Of a DNA stretch of 33,960 nucleotides, positions 14,427-21,583 are shown in pieces. The stretch is taken from positions 1 to 33,960 of the forward strand of contig JBGPKL010000044.1 in assembly GCA_041485885.1 (NCBI GenBank). Reading direction: 5' to 3'. The translations under genes and the position numbers were made by a program. The notes beneath the pieces were generated by a model. It saw nothing but the letters and a program-made list of their open reading frames with translations, did no database searches and had not been told where the DNA came from. How positions within the stretch are numbered: position 1 is the first letter of the stretch; each line of letters opens with the position of its first letter. Source of the stretch: JACQFZ01 sp041485885 (GTDB taxonomy: Bacteria > Pseudomonadota > Gammaproteobacteria > Acidiferrobacterales > Sulfurifustaceae).

Positions 14427-15070
14427 CTGCGGCAAATCCCGAGTACATCGTGGTTGAAGGTCCGATCGGCGTCGGTAAGACATCTCTTGCGCGGCGTCTG
14501 GCGGAAGCGCTCGGAGCGCGCGCGTTGCTCGAGCGGCCGGAGGAGAATCCGTTTCTCGAGCGCTTCTATCATTCGCGGAAGTATTTCGCGCTGCCGACGC
14601 AGCTGTTCTTCCTGTTTCAACGGTGGCGACAGATACAGGAGCTGAAGCAGGGGGAGCTTTTCAGCTCGGGTTTTGTCGGCGACTATCTAATAGAGAAGGA
14701 TCGGCTGTTCGCCCACGCCAATCTCGAACCCGACGAGTTGCGATTGTACGAGCAGGTGTATCAGCAAATGATCGTCGACTTGCCGGTGCCGGACCGCGTG
14801 GTATACCTGCAGGCGCCGGTCGACGTGCTGCTCGAGCGCGTTCGCGGTCGCGGGATCGGCTACGAAGGTCTGATCGATCGGAGTTATCTGCAAACGATCG
14901 TTGAGGCTTACACCGGGTTCTTTCATCATTACACCGCGGCACCGCTGCTGGTGGTGAACGCCGCGGAAATAAACTTCGTCGACCGGGACGGTGACTTCCG
15001 CACCTTGCTCGACTACATACTCCGTATTCGCAGCGGCCGGCACTTCTTCAATCCATTCGTCACGTCATGA
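14423..15070 (+). CDS. Deoxynucleoside kinase
   Basis: A 215-residue deoxyadenosine/deoxyguanosine-type kinase of the dNK family, which salvages deoxynucleosides. Visible sites are the P-loop GPIGVGKT (13-20), the Glu/Arg-containing core region with PTQLFFLFQRW, the DYLIEKDRLFA segment, and the lid RGRGIGYEGLIDRSYL. Kinases of this family are commonly placed between folK and the pan genes in proteobacteria. It overlaps folK by 4 bp upstream, and its stop overlaps the start of a 16-codon ORF downstream. Substrate preference (dA, dG or others) cannot be read from the sequence. Confidence 0.9.
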   Translation: MTAANPEYIVVEGPIGVGKTSLARRLAEALGARALLERPEENPFLERFYHSRKYFALPTQLFFLFQRWRQIQELKQGELFSSGFVGDYLIEKDRLFAHANLEPDELRLYEQVYQQMIVDLPVPDRVVYLQAPVDVLLERVRGRGIGYEGLIDRSYLQTIVEAYTGFFHHYTAAPLLVVNAAEINFVDRDGDFRTLLDYILRIRSGRHFFNPFVTS

Positions 15071-15117
15071 AACCCGTCACAGCGCGCCGACCCGCGCCCA
15101 TGTTTCTTTTCGAATGA
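15067..15117 (+). CDS. 16-residue mini-ORF bridging the kinase and panC (possible panB remnant)
   Basis: ATG at 15067 overlaps the kinase stop as ATGA, and the TGA at 15115-15117 overlaps the panC start as ATGA. The peptide, MKPVTARRPAPMFLFE, is too short to fold. Its first residues look like a PanB N-terminus (MKPxT), and panB is the gene normally expected here. It may be the scar of a panB deletion or simply a translational relay that keeps ribosomes moving into panC. There is no homology evidence beyond five residues. Confidence 0.35.
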   Translation: MKPVTARRPAPMFLFE

Positions 15118-15965
15118 TCGAAGCGGCTACGACCGCACGATTATGCGCCGAGGTTGCGGCGTTGCGCGCGAAAGGAAAGCGCATCGCGTTCGTGCCGACG
15201 ATGGGCAATCTCCATGCGGGCCATCGGCGCTTGATGGAAGAAGCGCGGCGGCATGCGGATGCCGTGATCGCCAGTATCTATGTCAATCCGTTGCAGTTCG
15301 GACCGACGGAAGATTTCAGCGCCTATCCGCGCACGCCCGCCCAAGATCGCGCCTTGCTCGAACAGGCCGGAGTGAGCGTGCTGTTCGCGCCGAACGAGGC
15401 GGAGGTATACCCCCGTGGGCGCGAGCGTCAAACCCAGGTCGAAGTTCCGGGATTGGGGGACATTCTCTGCGGCGCTTTTCGCCCGGACCACTTTCGCGGC
15501 GTCGCGACCGTCGTGGCGCGGCTATTTCACCTGGTTACGCCCGATGTGGCGCTTTTCGGCAAGAAGGACTACCAGCAACTTTTGACTATCCGCCTCATGG
15601 TGTCGGATCTCGGCATGCCGATCGAGATCGTCGGTGTCGATACGGTGCGCGAAGCCGACGGTCTCGCGTTGAGCTCGCGCAACAGCTACCTTTCGCCCGA
15701 CGAACGCCGGATCGCGCCCGTACTTTATAAAACGCTCGAGCAGTTACGCGCGCGCCTGCAAGAACGGACGCCAATCGCCGCGGCGGAGCAAGCCGCGCTC
15801 GCCGAGCTGCGGGACGCCGGCTTCAGGCCGGACTACGTGAGCGTGCGGCGGCGCGCCGATCTCGCAGAGCCGCAATCTCACGACGCGTCGCTAGTGGTGT
15901 TGGTGGCCGCTTGGCTCGGCCGTACGCGGCTGATCGACAATCTGGAATTCGAACGGGCGGGCTAA
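15114..15965 (+). CDS. panC: Pantothenate synthetase PanC
   Basis: PanC condenses pantoate and beta-alanine with ATP to make pantothenate. The 283-residue enzyme has the PTMGNLHAGH nucleotide-binding motif (HxGH), YVNPLQFGPTEDF, GKKDYQQL, the READGLALSSRN signature and SSRNSYLSPDER. The start chosen is the ATG at 15114, which overlaps the preceding mini-ORF stop. A longer frame reaching 14991 lies inside the kinase gene and is not credible. panB is missing between the kinase and panC, so pantoate must come from a panB elsewhere or from uptake. Confidence 0.95.
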   Translation: MIEAATTARLCAEVAALRAKGKRIAFVPTMGNLHAGHRRLMEEARRHADAVIASIYVNPLQFGPTEDFSAYPRTPAQDRALLEQAGVSVLFAPNEAEVYPRGRERQTQVEVPGLGDILCGAFRPDHFRGVATVVARLFHLVTPDVALFGKKDYQQLLTIRLMVSDLGMPIEIVGVDTVREADGLALSSRNSYLSPDERRIAPVLYKTLEQLRARLQERTPIAAAEQAALAELRDAGFRPDYVSVRRRADLAEPQSHDASLVVLVAAWLGRTRLIDNLEFERAG

Positions 15966-16095
15966 AATTATTCTTGATGTCGCATGACACCTGCTCGTAT
16001 CGCCGCTTCCGCTTGTCTGTAATTCTTATCTAGAAGCGCCGCGTAGTGTAAGCTTTTTGTCGACCGACACCTGACGTCTTTAGGAGGAAGTGTCA

Positions 16096-17295
16096 GTGCC
16101 ACGGTACAGCTATTCGGCTTTGTCACAGAACGGCGTACTGATGCGTGGAGAGGGGGTCGCCGCTTCCGCGCAGGAGTTGGCGCGCGAGCTGACCGAGCGC
16201 GGCCTTTTTATTCAGAAAATCAAGTCGAGCTCGCCGCGGTTGCGGTTGTGGAATCGAACCGTCGCGAAGCCGGAAGACTTCCTGCTGTTCAATCACGAAT
16301 TCGTCGCGCTGATTCGCGCCGGGTTGACCATTCCGGATGCGCTCGGTCTGGCCGGAGACCGTCCCGACAACCCGCGCTTCTCGCAAGTGCTGCGTCGCGT
16401 TTTCGACGACGTCCGCGGCGGTGCGTTGCTGTCGGAGGCCTGCGGCCGGCAGCCCGATGTGTTCGATTCCTTATATCTTTCCGCGCTCCGTACCGGCGAG
16501 AAGACCGGTGATTTGCGCGCGGTCCTCGTTCGTTACCAAGACTACTTGCGCCACCGCGTGGCGCTGCGCAAGAAAGTTTCGCGCGCGTTGGCGTATCCGG
16601 TGTTTCTGCTGTTCGCGCTCGTGTTGATACTCGGTGTGCTGTTCGCCTTCGTGCTGCCGCGCTTCGTCGCGATGTACGCCGACTTCGGCGCGGCGCTGCC
16701 GTGGCCGACGCAAGTGTTGCTGGACCTGGTGCGGCACATGCCGATGGCCGTCGGCGTGCTTGCGGTCCTCGGGACTTCATCGTGGATCCTTTGGCGGCGC
16801 TGGAGCGCGACCGATCGCGGGCGACTCGCGATCGATCGCTTCAAGGAGCGCGTTCCCTATTTTGGTGAAATTCAACGGGAAATCGCGGTGTCGCAGCTGG
16901 CCCGTTCGCTCGCCGCGCTGCTTGGCGGGGGCACGCCATTGGTCGAAGCGCTGCGTACCGTCCAAGGGGCGATTCCCAATCGCGCGTATGCCGAACGTCT
17001 CAAGCGAGCGACGGAGCGAGTGAGCGGCGGTGACGGGCTCGCACGCGCGATCCGCGAGCACACGCTCATGCCGCCGACGGCGGCGAAGATGATCGAGGTC
17101 GGGGAAGCGTCGGGCAATCTCGACGGCATGCTCGGCGAGATCGCCGGGTTCTATGAAGAAAGTCTCGACAATCGTCTGGCGCGGCTCATGACGTTAATGG
17201 AGCCGATGCTGATGCTGCTCATGGGCGTGCTCATCGGCGGCATTATCATCGTCATGTACCTGCCGATCTTCAGCATGGCCGACATTATTCGATGA
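16096..17295 (+). CDS. gspF: Type II secretion/type IV pilus inner-membrane platform protein GspF
   Basis: Polytopic platform protein that couples the assembly ATPase to pseudopilus growth. It is a 399-residue GspF/PilC homologue with two related cytoplasmic helical domains (ALIRAGLTIPDALGL and SLAALLGGGTPLVEALRT), each ending in the GEKTGDL or GEASGNLD motif, and three membrane segments (about 166-188, 216-233, 369-391). A near-perfect Shine-Dalgarno AGGAGG (16082-16087) sits eight bases before the GTG at 16096; a GTG at 16090 is too close to it. This is the first gene of the secretion operon; the promoter should lie in 15966-16089. It overlaps gspE by 4 bp. Confidence 0.93.
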   Translation: MPRYSYSALSQNGVLMRGEGVAASAQELARELTERGLFIQKIKSSSPRLRLWNRTVAKPEDFLLFNHEFVALIRAGLTIPDALGLAGDRPDNPRFSQVLRRVFDDVRGGALLSEACGRQPDVFDSLYLSALRTGEKTGDLRAVLVRYQDYLRHRVALRKKVSRALAYPVFLLFALVLILGVLFAFVLPRFVAMYADFGAALPWPTQVLLDLVRHMPMAVGVLAVLGTSSWILWRRWSATDRGRLAIDRFKERVPYFGEIQREIAVSQLARSLAALLGGGTPLVEALRTVQGAIPNRAYAERLKRATERVSGGDGLARAIREHTLMPPTAAKMIEVGEASGNLDGMLGEIAGFYEESLDNRLARLMTLMEPMLMLLMGVLIGGIIIVMYLPIFSMADIIR

Positions 17296-19007
17296 GCCAT
17301 CCGTTCCGTACGCCTCGCCTCGGCGAAATTCTCATCGCGCGCGGGCACCTGAGCGCTGAAACGCTGGACACCGTCACACGCAACGGTACCGGGCTAATCG
17401 GCGAGCGCTTGCTCGAGAGTCGCGTCATCACCGCCGATCAACTGGCCGAGGCGCTTGCCGAACAACAGGCGCTTCCCTACGCCGACCTGCGCGACTTCCG
17501 CGTGCCGCCCGAGCTCTTCGAGTTGATTCCGGCCAGCATAGCGTATCAATACGGCGTGCTGCCGTACCGGCAGACGGACGACGTGCTCGAAGTCGTGATC
17601 GCCGACCCGTTCGATCTCGCGTTGCCCGAGCGGCTCGAGCGCATGAGCCGGCGGCGGGTGAAGCTCTGGTTTGCGAGCCGCGCCGCGATCGAAGCCGCGC
17701 TCAAGCGCAGCGAAGGTACCGCCAAAGTCCTCGAAGACGTATCGGAAGATTTCAAGCTCGTCGTCGTGCGCGAGACGGCGGAAGGCAAGGAAGAAGCGGT
17801 TGCGCTCGACGAGCTGGGCGAGGCCGGCAGCCCGGTCGTCAAGCTGGTCAACACGCTGCTCATGGCGGCGCTCTCCAAGCGCGCGAGCGACGTGCACATC
17901 GAGATCTACGAGAACGGCATCGTCGTGAAGTACCGCATCGACGGTGTGCTCTATCCGGCGACGGAGATGCTCGATCGCCGCCACCACAGCGCGTTGATCG
18001 CGCGCCTCAAAGTTATGGCCGAGCTCGACATCGCCGAGAAGCGCGTGCCGCAGGACGGGCGCTTTCGGCTTCGCGCCGGCGGGCGCGATATCGATTTCCG
18101 TATTTCGATCATGCCAAGCGTATTCGGCGAAGACGTCGTCATCCGCATCCTCGACAAGTCCGCCATCACCGAGGGACTGCGCGGGTTGCGGCTCGACACG
18201 TTGGGCATGGCGCCCGAGGTATTGAAAAAATTCCGCCGCATCATCCGCGAGCCGTACGGCATGGTGCTCATCACCGGCCCCACCGGCAGCGGCAAGACGA
18301 CGACGCTTTATGCGGCGCTGTCGGAGCTGGATGCCAACGAAGAGAAGATCATCACGATCGAAGATCCGGTGGAATATCAGCTCGAAGGCGTCGTGCAGAT
18401 CCCGGTCAACGAAAAGAAGGGCCTCACCTTCGCGCGCGGGCTGCGCTCGATACTGCGGCACGACCCGGACAAAATACTCGTCGGCGAAATCCGCGACGCC
18501 GAAACCGCGGCGATCGCCGTGCAGTCCGCTCTCACGGGCCACCTCGTCTTTACCACCGTGCACGCGAACAATGCCTTCGACGTGGTCGGCCGCTTCTCGC
18601 ATATGGGCGTCGATGTGTACGGCTTCGTTTCGGCGCTGAACTGCGTCATGGCGCAGCGTCTGGTGCGCATGATTTGCACGCGTTGCCGGCAGCCGGCCAA
18701 GGTCGACGCCGAGCTGCTCGATCTCTCCGGCCTCGATCCGGCGCGCTATGCCGAGCAGGCGTGGTACGAGGGCGCAGGATGCCAGCACTGCCACGGCACG
18801 GGTTACCGCGGGCGCGCGGCGATCACCGAATTCCTCGACCTTTCCGCGCGGATCCGCCAGATGATCGTCGACCGCCGCCCTGTCAAAGAGCTGCAAGCGG
18901 CGGCGATGGAAGAGGGAATGGTTACGCTGCGGCACTCGGCGCTTACTAAGGTGCTCGCCGGCGAGACGACACTGAAAGAGATCAACCGTGTTACGTTCGT
19001 CGATTAA
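17292..19007 (+). CDS. gspE: Assembly ATPase GspE/PilB type
   Basis: Cytoplasmic hexameric ATPase that drives pseudopilus or pilus extension. The 571-residue protein has an N-terminal MshEN-type domain (about 8-150), which in MshE-like ATPases can bind cyclic di-GMP, then a PAS-like N2 and the RecA core. Motifs are Walker A GPTGSGKTT (329-337), the Asp box IITIEDPVEYQ, Walker B ILVGEIRD (395-402), the His box HLVFTTVHANNA, and a zinc site with Cys462/Cys465 and Cys497/Cys500. The ATG overlaps the gspF stop as ATGA. The 3' end overlaps the next gene by 20 bp. Confidence 0.95.
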   Translation: MSHPFRTPRLGEILIARGHLSAETLDTVTRNGTGLIGERLLESRVITADQLAEALAEQQALPYADLRDFRVPPELFELIPASIAYQYGVLPYRQTDDVLEVVIADPFDLALPERLERMSRRRVKLWFASRAAIEAALKRSEGTAKVLEDVSEDFKLVVVRETAEGKEEAVALDELGEAGSPVVKLVNTLLMAALSKRASDVHIEIYENGIVVKYRIDGVLYPATEMLDRRHHSALIARLKVMAELDIAEKRVPQDGRFRLRAGGRDIDFRISIMPSVFGEDVVIRILDKSAITEGLRGLRLDTLGMAPEVLKKFRRIIREPYGMVLITGPTGSGKTTTLYAALSELDANEEKIITIEDPVEYQLEGVVQIPVNEKKGLTFARGLRSILRHDPDKILVGEIRDAETAAIAVQSALTGHLVFTTVHANNAFDVVGRFSHMGVDVYGFVSALNCVMAQRLVRMICTRCRQPAKVDAELLDLSGLDPARYAEQAWYEGAGCQHCHGTGYRGRAAITEFLDLSARIRQMIVDRRPVKELQAAAMEEGMVTLRHSALTKVLAGETTLKEINRVTFVD

Positions 19008-19935
19008 CCGGCTGAGCTCATGGTCGGCCGTGCCCGATCAATCGGTGGGTATCGCGATCGGAAGGAGCGAGATCGCCGCCGTCGGCATTTCCGCCGGTTC
19101 CCCGCAAAGCCGCGTCCGTTGGGTTCGGCGTCTGCCGGCGCCGGCGGGATGGTTCAGCGGCGATCCGTCGCCAGAGCACGCACAGCTACTCCGCGATGTG
19201 CTCGTGCAGCTGGTTCCGGAGGTACGGAACCAGTTCGCGTGCGTGCACGTGGCGCTTCCCGATCCGCTCGGCACCGCGGCGGTGTTCGAGCTCGACGATT
19301 TACCGAAGAGCGCGGCGACGCGTCGGCAACTGGCGCGCTGGCGCATCGCCAAGGAGCTTGGCTTCGCCGACGGCGATATCGACGTGCGATATCAAGATCT
19401 GGGCAGCGCCGGCGGCAAACACTTGCTCTTCAGCCAAGCGGTTCACGCCGGTTGGCTCGTGTCGGTCAAAAGCGGGTTGATGCAGGCCGGCGTCACGGCG
19501 TGGTCCATCAATCAAGCCGTGTGCTTTCGCTTTAATGAGTATCAGGACCCGTTAGCGGCGGATCGGGCGCCGGGCGCCTTGCTCGCGCTCGATTCCGACG
19601 CCTGGACGGTGGCGATATGGGACGCCGCCGCGCGGTTGCGCTTCATACGTTCGCGTTGGCGGCGGCTCGACAAGGAGAGCTCCGCCGCGGAACCGGAGCG
19701 GATCGTCGATGAATTCGAGCGCGCCGTGCTCGCCTACGTCCACGGCGACCCCGCGCGCGCGGTCGAACGCGTATATATAGGTATGGCCGAAAGCGAGCGC
19801 GACGTTGTCGCCGCCGCGTTGAATCGGCGGTTGCATCAGCCGTGCATTCCGCTCGCTCCCGATGTTACCGACGAAAATGGAGCCAGCTCTCGTTCCGGAA
19901 CCGCGGAGCTGGCGTTGATCGCCGCCTGCGCATGA
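18988..19935 (+). CDS. PilM/GspL-like actin-fold platform protein
   Basis: A 315-residue protein in the position of PilM (or the cytoplasmic half of GspL). The order ATPase, this gene, then two single-pass membrane proteins is the PilM-N-O layout. Sequence signs are modest: an N-terminal SVGIAIGRSEIAAVGI strand pair like the actin-fold start, FACVHVALPDP and ALLALDSDAWTVAIW resembling the second nucleotide-binding strand region. No membrane helix is seen. The GTG at 18988 overlaps gspE by 20 bp; a GTG at 19030 is an alternative. Family assignment rests mainly on gene order. Confidence 0.65.
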   Translation: MLRSSINRLSSWSAVPDQSVGIAIGRSEIAAVGISAGSPQSRVRWVRRLPAPAGWFSGDPSPEHAQLLRDVLVQLVPEVRNQFACVHVALPDPLGTAAVFELDDLPKSAATRRQLARWRIAKELGFADGDIDVRYQDLGSAGGKHLLFSQAVHAGWLVSVKSGLMQAGVTAWSINQAVCFRFNEYQDPLAADRAPGALLALDSDAWTVAIWDAAARLRFIRSRWRRLDKESSAAEPERIVDEFERAVLAYVHGDPARAVERVYIGMAESERDVVAAALNRRLHQPCIPLAPDVTDENGASSRSGTAELALIAACA

Positions 19936-20474
19936 AGATAGAAACCAATTTCACCGCGCCGGTCCACGCCTTGGCGGCGCGGATCGCGCTGGCGATCTGG
20001 ATCGTGGCGCTGGTTCTAGCCGGCGGTATCATCGCGCTATGGCTGGATGGCAGCGCGACGCGGACACAGATCGGCGAGTCCACCGAGCGCTTGGCGCAGC
20101 TCGAGGTGCGCCGCGCGGCGCTCGGAAAGCAGCCGGACACCCCAAGCGCAGTTGAGATCGCTGCATTACGCGGGCGAGTGGCCACTGTCAACGCGCTCTC
20201 CGTCACCGGCGGCCGGCGGTTGGTGCCGCTGCTCGCGCTGTTCGAGGAATTACTGCCCGCGGACGCGTGGCTGGTGACGTTGAGCCACAAAGCGCGCGAC
20301 GGCGAAGTGATACTGGTTGCGGAAGCGGCGCAAGCGGAACAACTGACGCAGTTCTTGCTGAATCTCGAAAAATCCACGCGCTTCTCTGAGGTGTTGTTGT
20401 CGCGCCAGACGCCGATCGGTACCGAGGGGCGGCGGGCCGTGCAGTTCGAGCTGCGACTGAAGGAGCGCCGGTGA
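19932..20474 (+). CDS. PilN-like inner-membrane protein
   Basis: A 180-residue bitopic protein with a short basic or polar N-terminus, one membrane helix (about 17-38, IALAIWIVALVLAGGIIALW), a coiled-coil stretch and a small ferredoxin-like domain. LFEELLPADAWLVTLSHK is a typical PilN segment. The ATG overlaps the preceding stop as ATGA. A longer frame to 19842 lies inside the previous gene. It should pair with the following PilO-like protein on the periplasmic face of the membrane. Confidence 0.75.
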   Translation: MKIETNFTAPVHALAARIALAIWIVALVLAGGIIALWLDGSATRTQIGESTERLAQLEVRRAALGKQPDTPSAVEIAALRGRVATVNALSVTGGRRLVPLLALFEELLPADAWLVTLSHKARDGEVILVAEAAQAEQLTQFLLNLEKSTRFSEVLLSRQTPIGTEGRRAVQFELRLKERR

Positions 20475-21055
20475 AGGCGGCGGAAACGATCCAGCAGGCG
20501 CGCTATTTATTGCGCAGCCCGGCGGCGCGGGTCGGAATGGCGGTCAACGGCGTCCTATTCATCGCGCTCCTCGCGGTGCTGCTGGCTTACTGGTGGCCGA
20601 GCGCAAGAACGCAGCAAGCGTTGGAGCGACAGATCGACGCCGCGCGCCGTGCGGTATCGTTGGCGATGCAGGCGAAGGATTTGATCAAAGCCTACGCGGG
20701 AGCGGCGCGGGCGACGGAGGCGGTGGAGCGCAAGCTCAACGCGCCGGTCAAGCAGGCGCAGCTCGTGCAGGGCCTGGCCGGCGTGGCCGGTCGCCATGGC
20801 GTGCGGATCATTTCGGAATCTTATGAGGAGGGCAAACCGCAGGGCGACTACGTGCCGCTCTTCATGCAGGTGGCGCTGCAGGGCGGATATCAGGGGATGC
20901 GCGGATTTCTCGGCGACGTCTCCACGCTTCCTCTCTGGGTGGAGATCGAGGAGGCGCGACTCGAGCGATTGCGCGAGCCCGCGGGTCAGGTCAAGGTGCA
21001 GACACGGTTGCGAGCGGTGCGCCGTGCCGTGGCGGCGGTGGCGGCCGGTTCATGA
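20471..21055 (+). CDS. PilO-like inner-membrane protein
   Basis: A 194-residue bitopic protein with one membrane helix (about 22-44, GMAVNGVLFIALLAVLLAYWW), a coiled coil (about 48-90) and a C-terminal ferredoxin-like domain containing GRHGVRIISESYEEG and YQGMRGFLGDVSTLPLWVEIEEARL, a pattern common to PilO/GspM proteins. The start GTG overlaps the PilN-like stop as GTGA, with AGGAG six bases upstream. Its stop overlaps the next ATG. Confidence 0.75.
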   Translation: MKAAETIQQARYLLRSPAARVGMAVNGVLFIALLAVLLAYWWPSARTQQALERQIDAARRAVSLAMQAKDLIKAYAGAARATEAVERKLNAPVKQAQLVQGLAGVAGRHGVRIISESYEEGKPQGDYVPLFMQVALQGGYQGMRGFLGDVSTLPLWVEIEEARLERLREPAGQVKVQTRLRAVRRAVAAVAAGS

Positions 21056-21558
21056 ATCGTCGTTACTTGTTGTTGGCTGTTGTGGCCGCCGCGCTGTGCC
21101 TCAATCTTTGGTACTGGTGGCCGGCGAGCCCGCTCGCGAGCGTCGACAAGCGATCGACCGGCGAAGGTTGGTCGCTCGATACCTTGCGGGTGAACGTGGC
21201 GATCGAGGTGGAGAAGTCGGCACCGTCGCGGCGCGATTTGTTTCAGCCGCGGATCATCATCGCCAAGGCGCCGCCACCGAAAGCGGTGACGCCGCCGCCC
21301 GGTCCGCCGCCCAAGACGCCGGAAGAGATGGCGGAAGAAGCGGCGCGCGCGGAGCTCGCGCAAATAAAGCTGGTCGGCATCGTGTTCCGCGGCGAAGCGG
21401 GCGAGGCGTTTCTGGTAAAGGGGGATCAAGTGTTCATCGTGCGCAGTGGGCAAAAGGTGGGCGAGCGCTTCGCCGTCGAATCCGTCGGCGCCGATACCGT
21501 TTCCCTCAAAGACCCGAGCACGCGCGTGAGCGGGAAACTATCGGTCTCCGGCAAATGA
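21052..21558 (+). CDS. PilP/GspC-like periplasmic linker protein
   Basis: A 168-residue protein with an N-terminal membrane anchor (about 5-24, LLLAVVAAALCLNLWYWW), a proline-rich linker (about 72-95) and a C-terminal beta domain. The beta domain (about 105-165: LVGIVFRGEAGEAFLVKGDQ and VFIVRSGQKVGERFAVESV) resembles the HR domain of PilP and GspC that contacts the secretin N0 domain. It stands directly before the secretin gene, the usual place of PilP or MshK. Overlaps the previous gene by 4 bp. Confidence 0.75.
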   Translation: MNRRYLLLAVVAAALCLNLWYWWPASPLASVDKRSTGEGWSLDTLRVNVAIEVEKSAPSRRDLFQPRIIIAKAPPPKAVTPPPGPPPKTPEEMAEEAARAELAQIKLVGIVFRGEAGEAFLVKGDQVFIVRSGQKVGERFAVESVGADTVSLKDPSTRVSGKLSVSGK

Positions 21559-21583
21559 ATAACGCAGTCGAGATATACGAACC

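Noticed and set aside
17394..18935. A 513-codon open frame antisense to gspE
   Set aside because: It lies opposite the conserved Walker and zinc motifs of gspE and has low-complexity, Arg/Asp-rich composition; a shadow.
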